Origin: Arcobacter lacus
Lineage (GTDB): Bacteria; Campylobacterota; Campylobacteria; Campylobacterales; Arcobacteraceae
Assembly: GCF_003063295.1 (NCBI RefSeq)
Contig: NZ_MUXF01000010.1
Span: 1-64,000, forward strand
Direction: 5' to 3'
DNA length: 64,000 bases
Position 1 is the stretch's first letter; every line of letters begins with the position of its first letter. Position numbers and translations under genes: made by a program. Under the pieces are notes generated by a model that was given only the letters and a program-made list of their open reading frames with translations, was not told the origin of the DNA and searched no databases. Of this stretch, positions 26,304 through 34,425 are shown piece after piece.

Positions 26304-27871
26304 TATTTTTCTACTTTATAATCTGATAATTGATGTAAAATGATTTGCATATTTCCCTTGTATGAACCTAATTGTGCATTTAAAATTGTGATTTTTTCAT
26401 TATCTTTAGGCAAAATATTTTTATCTTTTGCAAAAAGTTTAATAAACTTGTTTTCATTGATATAAAGTTTTCCATTTTTTACCATTCCAGTTAAATTTGT
26501 AATAACTTCATTTTCATATTTGAAATCAAAAATATCTATATTTGAGGCATCTAAATATAAATCTTTATAATTTTTTATCTCTTTATTTTCTTTAGAAATA
26601 AAAAAATCTTTTATCTCTTTTAATCCAAAAAAATCATAAATTTGATTTATTTGAAGATTGTAAGAGTGTCCTAATTTTAAATCTTTTGCATTTTGATAGA
26701 TATAAATTGCTCTATCATTTTCTTTTTTTATTATTGCTTTTTCATCATCTTTATAAATTACAATAACATCATTTAAAAAAATTGGTTCAATTAATTTCTC
26801 TTTTTTATATAAAGATGATATTGTACTTAAATTTTCTTCGACTTGTGGATTGTTTTTTGTTATATTTTCATTTATAGAAAATTTTGCAAAAATTGGAAGA
26901 TGATCAGAAAAACCTTCTCCTTTATGAATTTTAATATTTCTATCTTGAGTCATTTTCCATCTTTTAACTTCACCATTTTCATATAAATAATTAGGTTTAA
27001 AAACTTCAAATGATTTTTTAATATAAGTAAGATTTTTATTATCAAAAAGTGATGATGAAAGGATTATATTATCAGGTGTGTTATTTTGATTTTTAAATTT
27101 TGTAGAAAATCTTTCACTTGTTTTTATATCTAACCAAAGATTATAGTGAACTTTTTTCTCTTCTTTTAAAATATCATCATAAGTTATAAAGTGATCGTCA
27201 ATTGTAGTATTTAAAACATGATTTATTCCCGTAACTCCTGAAGTTAAATTTAGTTTTAAATCTTTTTTAAAAGTTTCAAATTCATTGTAATTAGAGTTAA
27301 AATCACCTAAAAGAATATAATCATAATCTTTTGGAAGTTTTAATAATCTATCTTGCAAAGTTTTTGCGTATTTTATTCTATAATTTTCTGCAGAAGCTTT
27401 TGATGGCCAATGATTATTAAATATTTTAAATTCAATATTTTCATAAATAAAAGTTGTTTCTAAAATTGGTCTAAAAAGTTTATTGGTAAATTTTACATCA
27501 ATGCTTGAAGAGTTTTTTATCTCAATTTTTGATAAAAATCCTAAGCCAACAGCTGAATCTGGATATTTTATAAAAGAAAAGTATTTATATTTTGGTAGTT
27601 TTTTTTGTAAAAGTTGCATCAAGTCTTTGTTTTCAATCTCTTGTAAACCGATTATATCTGCATCTATATCATCAATAACTTTTATTAAATTATTTAATTT
27701 TATATTAAAATTTTTTTGATTCCATAAAGAGTTGTTATTTGGAATAAATTCATCATATTCACTTTTATCGTAAGTTAAATCAAAAAAGTTTTCTACATTA
27801 TATGACGCGATTTTTAGGTTTGAACCATATAAAGAGATAGAAAAAATAAAAATGATTAAAAATTTTAACAA
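26303..27871 (-). CDS. Secreted endonuclease/exonuclease/phosphatase-fold protein
   Basis: Protein of 522 aa. After a signal peptide (KFLIIFIFSISLYGS) the first ~320 residues are an EEP domain with its metal and catalytic motifs: ASYNVENFFD, IIGLQEIEN, NNHWPSK, LLGDFNS and FSDHLPIFAKF. The C-terminal ~190 residues are a distinct mostly-beta region, perhaps an OB-like nucleic acid binding module (VIVIYKDDEKAIIKKEN onward). Probably an exported nuclease. The start is placed at TTG 27871, six bases after GGAG; an earlier in-frame TTG at 27883 overlaps that SD. Confidence 0.78.
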   Translation of the reverse strand: MLKFLIIFIFSISLYGSNLKIASYNVENFFDLTYDKSEYDEFIPNNNSLWNQKNFNIKLNNLIKVIDDIDADIIGLQEIENKDLMQLLQKKLPKYKYFSFIKYPDSAVGLGFLSKIEIKNSSSIDVKFTNKLFRPILETTFIYENIEFKIFNNHWPSKASAENYRIKYAKTLQDRLLKLPKDYDYILLGDFNSNYNEFETFKKDLKLNLTSGVTGINHVLNTTIDDHFITYDDILKEEKKVHYNLWLDIKTSERFSTKFKNQNNTPDNIILSSSLFDNKNLTYIKKSFEVFKPNYLYENGEVKRWKMTQDRNIKIHKGEGFSDHLPIFAKFSINENITKNNPQVEENLSTISSLYKKEKLIEPIFLNDVIVIYKDDEKAIIKKENDRAIYIYQNAKDLKLGHSYNLQINQIYDFFGLKEIKDFFISKENKEIKNYKDLYLDASNIDIFDFKYENEVITNLTGMVKNGKLYINENKFIKLFAKDKNILPKDNEKITILNAQLGSYKGNMQIILHQLSDYKVEK

Positions 27872-28001
27872 AATATTCTCCAAAATTTTTGAAATATTAC
27901 CAAAGATAAAATTTTTAAGAGGTAAAAGTTAAAAAAATTTTGTATAATAAACGCTATTCAAAATATTTGAGAAGAAAAATATTATCTTATGAAAAAAATT
28001 A

Positions 28002-28010
28002 TGGTATAAT
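28002..28010 (+). promoter_or_regulatory. Extended -10 promoter of the Fur-family gene, inside a short palindrome
   Basis: TGGTATAAT (28002-28010) is an extended -10 element. The same bases form ATTAT-ggt-ATAAT (27998-28010), an inverted repeat of the AT-rich kind bound by Fur/PerR proteins. A second TATAAT lies at 27943-27948. Autoregulation is inferred. Confidence 0.5.
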
Positions 28011-28066
28011 AACATTAAAAAAGATTAACATTTTTTAGGATATTATTCCAGCAAAGGAAAAAGATT

Positions 28067-28468
28067 ATGACAAATTATACAAATTTATTAAAAGATTATG
28101 ATTTAAAAGTTACTCCTCAAAGGGTAGCAATTGTTGAAGAACTTTACAAAAATGGACATATGAATATTGATGATTTATATAAAAAATTATTAGCTAAGTT
28201 TCCATCTATCTCTTTGGCTACTATTTATAAAAACATCAATGCAATGGTAGAGAAGGTTTTTCTTTCAGAAGTGAAAATTCCAGAAACAAAATCTGTTTAT
28301 GAATTAGTAAAAGCAGAACATGCACATTTAGTTTGTTCTTGTTGTGGGCATATTGAAGATGTTATGCTTGATTCTTCTGATATTGCAGAGCAAGTTTCAA
28401 AAATCAGCTCATTTAAAGTAAATTCTACAAATATTGTAATAAGTGGTATTTGTACTAAATGTTTATAG
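28067..28468 (+). CDS. Fur-family regulator, PerR-like
   Basis: Protein of 133 aa: N-terminal winged helix (LKVTPQRVAIVEELYKNG, then SISLATIYKNINAMVE as recognition helix) and a metal-binding C-terminal domain with CSCC near residue 90 and CTKC at the end, the structural zinc site. The histidines of the regulatory site are partly visible in KAEHAHLVC. Short size and TYKN-type recognition helix are closer to PerR than to Fur, but sequence alone does not settle which metal is sensed. Confidence 0.85.
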   Translation: MTNYTNLLKDYDLKVTPQRVAIVEELYKNGHMNIDDLYKKLLAKFPSISLATIYKNINAMVEKVFLSEVKIPETKSVYELVKAEHAHLVCSCCGHIEDVMLDSSDIAEQVSKISSFKVNSTNIVISGICTKCL

Positions 28469-28496
28469 AATAGTCTAGTTTATCTAGACTATTTTA
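28469..28496. terminator. Bidirectional terminator between the Fur-family gene and ybeY
   Basis: 10-bp perfect stem AATAGTCTAG (28469-28478) and CTAGACTATT (28484-28493), 5-nt loop, immediately after the regulator's stop and overlapping the convergent ybeY stop. Confidence 0.7.
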
Positions 28497-28916
28497 AGAA
28501 TTTCTAACTATTAAACTATCTGGTAGATTAAATTTTTTTATCAGCTCTTCTTCTTTAATTCTATGTTCACCATTATCAATTTCATGATCAAAACCTAAAA
28601 GATGCAATAGTCCATGTATAAAAAGTAAAGTAAACTCTTCATTAAAACTATGATTATATTCTTTTGCTTTTTCTTCTACAAAATCTGTTGAAATTACTAT
28701 AGAACCAAGTAAAGGCATATTTGATATTTCTAAATCCATAGGAAAACTTAAAACATCTGTTGGTTTATCTATATTTCTATACTCTTTGTTTAATTCTTGA
28801 ATTTCATCATTTTTAACTACAATTAGTTCAATATCTTTATTTGTAAGAGCTTTTGTTATATTTTCTAGAATTGAAATTTCTATTTCAAATTCTGTACCAT
28901 TTTCTATATCAATCAT
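28494..28916 (-). CDS. ybeY: Endoribonuclease YbeY
   Basis: Zinc-dependent endoribonuclease of 140 aa for 16S rRNA 3' maturation and ribosome quality control. The metal site is HGLLHLLGFDHE (His-x3-His-x5-His) near residue 105, and DVLSFPMD is the second family motif. Monocistronic, followed by a terminator shared with the Fur-family gene. Confidence 0.94.
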   Translation of the reverse strand: MIDIENGTEFEIEISILENITKALTNKDIELIVVKNDEIQELNKEYRNIDKPTDVLSFPMDLEISNMPLLGSIVISTDFVEEKAKEYNHSFNEEFTLLFIHGLLHLLGFDHEIDNGEHRIKEEELIKKFNLPDSLIVRNS

Positions 28917-29010
28917 AAATTATCCATAATAAAATTTGACAGAAATTATAACTAAAAATTAATAAGTTAAAGTGTAATATTAATTTACCTAAAACATTAA
29001 GGAGAGAAAA

Positions 29011-29415
29011 ATGAGTTTAGAGATTGGAACAAAAGCTACAATTGATTATAAAGTTTTAAATAAAGATTTAGCTGCAAATTTACAAATATCAAAAGATGAT
29101 GCATTTCCAGAAGTTTTTGCAACTGCAAGAATGGTTGCCTTAATGGAGTGTAGCGCTGCAAAAATGATGTTACCTTTATTAAAAGAAGGTGAGTTAAGTG
29201 TTGGTGTAGAAGTTAATATAAAACATTTAGCTCCTACTTTAGAAGGAGATACTGCTATTTCAACTGCGACTTTTATAGGAATGGAAGGAAAACTTTTTAA
29301 ATTTGAAATAGAGGTTGTTGATAGTGGTGGAATTATAGGAAATGGAACTCACACAAGAGCAATAGTTTCTAATGAAAGATTAATGAATGGTGCAAAAAAA
29401 AGAGTAGAGAAATAG
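29011..29415 (+). CDS. Hotdog-fold thioesterase (FlK-like)
   Basis: Protein of 134 aa with a single hotdog domain. MVALMECSAAKMMLPLL and LAPTLEGDTAIST, together with the GIIGNGTHTRAIV end, fit the thioesterase superfamily branch that includes fluoroacetyl-CoA thioesterase FlK; the substrate is probably a short or toxic acyl-CoA. Very strong SD (AAGGAGAG) upstream. Physiological role unknown. Confidence 0.8.
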   Translation: MSLEIGTKATIDYKVLNKDLAANLQISKDDAFPEVFATARMVALMECSAAKMMLPLLKEGELSVGVEVNIKHLAPTLEGDTAISTATFIGMEGKLFKFEIEVVDSGGIIGNGTHTRAIVSNERLMNGAKKRVEK

Positions 29416-29418
29416 ATT

Positions 29419-29449
29419 AAATGATAGAGTTAAAATAACTCTATCATTT
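29419..29449. terminator. Bidirectional terminator between the thioesterase gene and radA
   Basis: Perfect 14-bp stem AAATGATAGAGTTA (29419-29432) and TAACTCTATCATTT (29436-29449) with a 3-nt loop. The radA stop codon lies within it. One of the strongest hairpins in the window. Confidence 0.8.
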
Positions 29450-30779
29450 TAGATACTTCATCAACTGCAAAAGTTTTAATATCTAATTTTAGATTTGTTT
29501 TTTGTGCAATTACAGCTTTTTTTATTCCTTGTGCTTGAGCTTCTTTTAGCCTAATATCAATAGAATAAACATCTTTTATTTCACCAGTTAGTGAAACTTC
29601 ACCAATAAATACAGACTCTTTTGAAATTGGTCTATCTCTAAAACTTGAAATTATTGCAGCAATTACAGCTAAATCAGCACTACTTTCTTTTATTCTAATT
29701 CCTCCACTAATATTTATAAAAACATCATAATTATTTAGTGGTAAATCAATCTTTTTTTCAAGTAATGCTAAAAGCATTGTAAGCCTATTTGTATCAAATC
29801 CTGTTGCACTTCTTTTAGGATTTGGATAAGTACTTTCACAAACAAGTGCTTGAACTTCTAAAATTATTGCTCGACTTCCTTCCATTGATACTGTTAATGC
29901 TGAACCACTTTGTGATTTATTTTTATCGAAGAATTTTGAAGCTATATCTTTTGCACTTATAAGTCCTTCTGCTGTCATCTCAAATATACCAATTTCAGAA
30001 GTTGAACCAAATCGATTTTTAAAACCTCTTAACATTCGTAATTCTCTACTAGCTTCTCCTTCAAAATATAAAACTGTATCAACCATATGTTCCAAAACTC
30101 TAGGACCTGCAATACTTCCATCTTTTGTTATGTGTCCAATTATAAACATAGCAATATTTGACTCTTTTGCTTTACGCATTAGTTCAAAAGTGATTTCTCT
30201 TACTTGTGAAACACTTCCTGGTGCACTAGTTAAACTTGAAGAATAAATTGTTTGAATAGAGTCAATAATACAAACTTCATAATCTTCCCTTAATAGCTCA
30301 TCCATAATCTCTTCAAGTTTAATTTCACTTAATAAAAATAGATTATCGCTATTTGCTTCAAGTCGATTTGCTCTTAGTTTTATCTGACCAGCACTTTCTT
30401 CTCCTGAAACATATAAAACTTTTTTATTACTTTTTGCAATACTTCCTGCAACTTTAAGCAAAAGTGTAGATTTCCCAACCCCTGGACTTCCTCCAATTAA
30501 AGTTAAACTTCCAGGAACTATTCCTCCTCCTAAAACTAAGTCAAATTCATAGTTAAAAGAAGAAAATCTTGAAACATCATCTTGTAAAATTTCTGTAATT
30601 GGTTTTGCTTTAGAAGTTGAATTTGAAACTTTTATAGTTTGTTTTAATACTTCTTGTTGTTCTTGGTTTAATTCAATAAAACTATCCCAAGAGTCACAAT
30701 TTGGACATTTACCAAGCCATTTTGATGATTGTTCTCCACAATGTTGACACTCAAAAAGTGAAATTTTTTTCTTTGCCAT
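29430..30779 (-). CDS. radA: DNA repair protein RadA
   Basis: Protein of 449 aa: N-terminal C4 zinc finger (CQHCGE then KCPNCDSW), RecA-like ATPase with Walker A GGSPGVGKST, the RadA-specific KNRFGSTSEIG motif, and a C-terminal Lon-like domain (NISGGIRIKESSADLAVIAA). It drives branch migration in recombinational repair. Full length. Divergent from the YqiA-like esterase. Confidence 0.95.
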   Translation of the reverse strand: MAKKKISLFECQHCGEQSSKWLGKCPNCDSWDSFIELNQEQQEVLKQTIKVSNSTSKAKPITEILQDDVSRFSSFNYEFDLVLGGGIVPGSLTLIGGSPGVGKSTLLLKVAGSIAKSNKKVLYVSGEESAGQIKLRANRLEANSDNLFLLSEIKLEEIMDELLREDYEVCIIDSIQTIYSSSLTSAPGSVSQVREITFELMRKAKESNIAMFIIGHITKDGSIAGPRVLEHMVDTVLYFEGEASRELRMLRGFKNRFGSTSEIGIFEMTAEGLISAKDIASKFFDKNKSQSGSALTVSMEGSRAIILEVQALVCESTYPNPKRSATGFDTNRLTMLLALLEKKIDLPLNNYDVFINISGGIRIKESSADLAVIAAIISSFRDRPISKESVFIGEVSLTGEIKDVYSIDIRLKEAQAQGIKKAVIAQKTNLKLDIKTFAVDEVSKMIELF

Positions 30780-30896
30780 CTAAAAAACCTTTAAAAATTT
30801 TGTTGATTTTATCTAAAATTCTTTTGTATCTTATGAAATATTTCAATATGTAATACTTTTTTGAGTATTATTATTTAAAAATTTAGGAAAAATAAA

Positions 30897-31460
30897 ATGA
30901 TAATTTATATTCATGGTTTTGCTAGTTGTGGATTTGGTTCAAAAGCACAAAAATTTAAAGAGTATTTTGAAGAAGAGATAATTACTATTTCTCTTCCTAC
31001 AATTCCAAATTTAGCTATTGATACTTTAGAACAAATAATAGAATTTTCTTTAAATAAAGATGAAAATGTATATTTGATTGGTTCTTCTTTAGGTGGTTTT
31101 TATAGTTTATATTTGGCAAATAAATATGATTTAAAAGCAGTTTTAATAAATCCTGCTGTTAATCCTTGGAATACTTTGCATAGATATGAAGGAGTTGAAT
31201 TTGTGACAAATTATTATGATAATTCTCGATTTGAATTTACTCAAAGTCATATAAATTCATTAAAAAATTATAAGGTTGAAGATCTAAAAAATCCACAAAA
31301 TTTTATAACTTTATTACAAGAAGAAGATGAAGTTTTAGATTTTAATGAAGCAGCGATAAAATTAGAGGATACTGAACTTATTGTAGAAGAGGGCGGAAGC
31401 CACTCTTTTGATGGAATTGAAAGATATTTTAGAAAAATAAATAGTTTTTTTTATAATTAG
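30897..31460 (+). CDS. YqiA/UPF0227-family esterase
   Basis: Alpha/beta hydrolase of 187 aa. IYIHGFASCGFGSKA is the oxyanion strand, LIGSSLGGFYSLYLA the nucleophile elbow (GxSxG), and VEEGGSHSFDG holds the likely catalytic His. Family members are small carboxylesterases with no known physiological substrate. Its end overlaps the convergent TonB/TolA-like gene by four bases. Confidence 0.85.
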   Translation: MIIYIHGFASCGFGSKAQKFKEYFEEEIITISLPTIPNLAIDTLEQIIEFSLNKDENVYLIGSSLGGFYSLYLANKYDLKAVLINPAVNPWNTLHRYEGVEFVTNYYDNSRFEFTQSHINSLKNYKVEDLKNPQNFITLLQEEDEVLDFNEAAIKLEDTELIVEEGGSHSFDGIERYFRKINSFFYN

Positions 31461-32302
31461 AATTCTATTTTCATTCTGTAATATCTTGGGAAATGTCCTT
31501 TTATAGATTCTTCGATAGAAACAGGAAAAGATTTCTCTATTGAAGATTTTATAAGGTTAAAATAGTCTATATTTCCATCTACATAAGTTAGTTGTTCATA
31601 TCTACCATCTTTTAAAAATGTAACTCTAATATTTACAAATTGACCACTTCTTAACGTTGATTTATCTACATTTTTTTCTATATTATCATAAACTTTTCTT
31701 TCGAAATCTTTGAAAAATTGATCAATATTTGCTTTATCATTTGTATCTTTATTTTCGTTTTCATTTGTTTGAACATTTTGTATTTCAGAATCAGAAGTTT
31801 TACTTTCAATTTTTCCAGCTTCTTCACTAATTATGACTTCACTATTTTTTAAAGTTTCAGTAGATTTTGGTGTCTCTGTTATAATTTCTGTTTTTGGTTC
31901 TTCTTTTTGTGTTGTAGAAGATATTATTTCTTTTGTAGCTTCTTGGTGGTTTATATTATCATTTGTAGGAATGGTTTCAAGTTTTCTTTCTTCTCTTATT
32001 TCATTATTTATCATTTCGTGTTTGTGAATAGTGTTTTCTTCAGTTTGTTGCACGTTTTGCTCAGGTGTAGAATCTTCTTTTGTTACAGAAACCATCTTTT
32101 CAACTTTATCTTCAATTTTTCCTTTTATTTCATTAATAATTGGTTTTGTTTCTTCAATTTTTTGTTGAACAGCACTATTTGTTAGTAGACTTTCACTTTT
32201 TTCATCATCCGAGAAAAAGAAAAAATATACAAAAAATATCACAGCTCCTATTATTAAAAGTAGAAATAAATCTTCAAAAAAGTTCTTTGTTTTTGTTCTC
32301 AT
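31457..32302 (-). CDS. TonB/TolA-like single-span envelope protein
   Basis: Protein of 281 aa with one N-terminal membrane helix (LFLLLIIGAVIFFVYFFFF), a long low-complexity stretch rich in Glu, Lys, Thr and Ser (about residues 40-190) expected to be extended in the periplasm, and a C-terminal domain (VNIRVTFLKDGRYEQLTY then IEKSFPVSIEES) resembling the TonB/TolA C-terminal fold. That layout fits a protein spanning the periplasm to contact an outer membrane partner. No ExbB/ExbD or TolQ/R is adjacent. It lies 19 bases downstream of ftsY. Confidence 0.65.
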   Translation of the reverse strand: MRTKTKNFFEDLFLLLIIGAVIFFVYFFFFSDDEKSESLLTNSAVQQKIEETKPIINEIKGKIEDKVEKMVSVTKEDSTPEQNVQQTEENTIHKHEMINNEIREERKLETIPTNDNINHQEATKEIISSTTQKEEPKTEIITETPKSTETLKNSEVIISEEAGKIESKTSDSEIQNVQTNENENKDTNDKANIDQFFKDFERKVYDNIEKNVDKSTLRSGQFVNIRVTFLKDGRYEQLTYVDGNIDYFNLIKSSIEKSFPVSIEESIKGHFPRYYRMKIEF

Positions 32303-32321
32303 TTAATTTTCCTTTTTTATT

Positions 32322-33251
32322 TTATTCTGAAATATAGATTTGATCAAGTAAACTATCTACGAAATTATCAGGTGAGAATTCAATTAAATCATCTTGCTTT
32401 TCTCCAATTCCTACATAAAAAATAGGAAGTTCTAACTGATTTGATATAGAAAATAAAGCTCCACCTTTTGCAGTTCCATCAAGTTTTGTAACTATTATAC
32501 CATCAATTCCAACTATTTCGTGAAATGCACGAGCTTGTGCAATAGCGCTATTTCCTTGAGTTCCATCTAAAATAAGTAATTTTTGATGAGGCGCATCACT
32601 CATAGCTTTTGAACAAACTTTAACAATCTTTTTTAGTTCATTATTTAAATTTGTTTGTGTCTGCAATCTTCCTGCTGTATCAATAATAACATCATCAATA
32701 TTTCTAGCAACTGCAGCACTAATCGTATCAAACGCAACTGCACTTGCATCATGTCCTTGTTGAGTTTTTATAATAGGAATATCTAGTTTATTTGCCCAAG
32801 TTGAAAGTTGTTCTATTGCTGCTGCTCTAAATGTATCACCAGCACCTAAAATTACAGATTTTCCTTCTTTTTTTAGTTTATTTGCTAATTTTGCAATAGT
32901 TGTAGTTTTACCTGCTCCATTTACACCAATTATTAATCTAACAAATGGTTTTGTATTTGCTAAATTAACTTCTGGAGCATGTTCAAAAAGCATTACAAGT
33001 CTATGTCGAAGTTGTTTTCTTGTAATCATATCAGGAAGTCCATTCATAGCTTTTTCTATGATTTCATATTCCATATCTGCTTCGATTAGTAACTCTTCAA
33101 TTTCCTCAAAAGATATTTTCTCTTTCTTTTGAGGAACAACATTTTTTATGCTTGAAAAAGTTTTTTCTAAAGCTTTTGAAAAAAAAGATTTGTCTTCTTC
33201 TATTTTTTTCTCAACTTCTAAAGCTTCATCTTTTTTAAAAAAACTAAACAT
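32322..33251 (-). CDS. ftsY: Signal recognition particle receptor FtsY
   Basis: SRP GTPase of 309 aa: short acidic A region, N domain helices (about residues 30-100) and G domain with G1 GVNGAGKTTTIAKLA, DTFRAAAIEQL (G2), DTAGRLQTQTN (G3), TKLDGTAKGG (G4) and the closing GIGEKQDDLIEF. It docks SRP-ribosome complexes at the membrane. Preceded by a TlpA-like gene 12 bases upstream. Confidence 0.96.
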   Translation of the reverse strand: MFSFFKKDEALEVEKKIEEDKSFFSKALEKTFSSIKNVVPQKKEKISFEEIEELLIEADMEYEIIEKAMNGLPDMITRKQLRHRLVMLFEHAPEVNLANTKPFVRLIIGVNGAGKTTTIAKLANKLKKEGKSVILGAGDTFRAAAIEQLSTWANKLDIPIIKTQQGHDASAVAFDTISAAVARNIDDVIIDTAGRLQTQTNLNNELKKIVKVCSKAMSDAPHQKLLILDGTQGNSAIAQARAFHEIVGIDGIIVTKLDGTAKGGALFSISNQLELPIFYVGIGEKQDDLIEFSPDNFVDSLLDQIYISE

Positions 33252-33263
33252 CGATATAAACTC

Positions 33264-33815
33264 CTACTTAGTTAATACTTTTTTAATATCAATTTCCATC
33301 ATTTCACTAGGAACTAAACCTACATATTTTTGAAAAACATTTCCATCTTTGTCAACTAAAAACATTGTTGGAATAGATTTTATTCCACCTAAACTTTTTG
33401 CTAAATCAAAGTTTTCAGAAGCATTCGTAATAGGATAATTTATATTAAAAGTTGTAATAAATTTTTGTAGTTCTTCGTGTGTTTTCATGTCTTCAAGTAA
33501 GATAGATACAATTACAAAGTCATTTTTATAATCATTTTGAAGTTGTATTAAATTTGGAATTTCAGCCTTACAAGGTGGGCACCATGTTGCAAAAAAGTTT
33601 AATAAAACTATTTTATTTGGATAATCTTTGAAAACTATTTTATCATTTAATAAAGTGATATTAACTGTTTGTTTATCAGCTGTTTCTAGTTGAAATTCAG
33701 TTTTTCTATCTGGTTGTTCTGTTTGTCCTTTATTTTGACTATTATCTTTCGAATCACAACCTGTAAAAAATAAAATAGTTAAAATAGACAAAAATGCTAA
33801 AGTTTTAAACTTCAT
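33264..33815 (-). CDS. TlpA-family thioredoxin-like lipoprotein
   Basis: Protein of 183 aa with a lipobox (ILFFTGC, Cys about residue 20) and a thioredoxin fold whose redox motif is WCPPC in NFFATWCPPCKAEIPNL. GGIKSIPTMFLVDKDG gives the cis-Pro loop. A membrane-attached periplasmic thiol oxidoreductase, likely a reductant in cytochrome c maturation or for oxidised periplasmic proteins. First gene of the run continuing into ftsY. Confidence 0.88.
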   Translation of the reverse strand: MKFKTLAFLSILTILFFTGCDSKDNSQNKGQTEQPDRKTEFQLETADKQTVNITLLNDKIVFKDYPNKIVLLNFFATWCPPCKAEIPNLIQLQNDYKNDFVIVSILLEDMKTHEELQKFITTFNINYPITNASENFDLAKSLGGIKSIPTMFLVDKDGNVFQKYVGLVPSEMMEIDIKKVLTK

Positions 33816-33825
33816 TTCAATTCCT

Positions 33826-33863
33826 TTAGGTAAAATTATTTATTAGGTAGAGATTTTACCTAA
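33826..33863. repeat. 11-bp perfect inverted repeat between divergent genes
   Basis: TTAGGTAAAAT (33826-33836) and ATTTTACCTAA (33853-33863), separated by 16 bases, lie between the divergent tlpA-like gene and the 5-FCL gene. Arm centres are 27 bases apart. One arm abuts each gene's SD. It could be an operator or a hairpin; no T-run follows. Confidence 0.6.
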
Positions 33864-33876
33864 GTGAGGCTTAAAT

Positions 33877-34413
33877 ATGGAGAAGAATCACAAAAGTGAT
33901 TTTAGAAAATCGTGTATAAAAAAAATAGAATCTATTTCTTTTTGTACAAAGTATTATAAAAACAAAATTATTGTAAAAAAAATTGATAAGTTTATAAAAA
34001 ATAGTAAGGCGAAAAATATTTTATTATACATACCTTTGGGTATGGAAGTAGATGTTAGACCTTTAATAAATAACTTAAGAAAATATAAAAAGAATGTTTA
34101 TGTACCATTTATGTACTTGGATAGTTTTAAAGCAGTGAAATATAGACTTCCTTTGCATAAAAAGAAATTTGGAATAAAAGAGCCAAATAATTCGTTTGCT
34201 AAACCTAAAAAAATTGATGTTGCCGTTGTTCCAGTTGTTGGAGTTGATGTGCTAAATAAAAGAATAGGTTATGGAAAAGGTATGTATGATAGATTTTTTG
34301 ACAAATTGAATTATAAACCAACGATAATTTTTACACAATTAGTACTTTGTAAAAGTAATAGTATTTTAAGTGATAATTACGATATAAAAGCAGATTATAT
34401 TATTACAAGTTAA
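33877..34413 (+). CDS. 5-formyltetrahydrofolate cyclo-ligase family protein
   Basis: Protein of 178 aa that converts 5-formyl-THF to methenyl-THF with ATP. The family signature RIGYGKGMYDRFF sits near residue 130, preceded by VAVVPVVGVD. It starts rightward transcription of a run with rny, rsmD, a permease and a lipoprotein. Slightly short (usual ~185-200) but complete. SD is a GAGG at 33866-33869. Confidence 0.9.
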   Translation: MEKNHKSDFRKSCIKKIESISFCTKYYKNKIIVKKIDKFIKNSKAKNILLYIPLGMEVDVRPLINNLRKYKKNVYVPFMYLDSFKAVKYRLPLHKKKFGIKEPNNSFAKPKKIDVAVVPVVGVDVLNKRIGYGKGMYDRFFDKLNYKPTIIFTQLVLCKSNSILSDNYDIKADYIITS

Positions 34414-34425
34414 GGTTTAAATAAA

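Noticed and set aside
30851-30870. TAATACT-ttttttg-AGTATTA inverted repeat between radA and the YqiA-like gene
   Set aside because: Short 7-bp AT-rich stem that is easily expected by chance at this base composition; kept only as a note.
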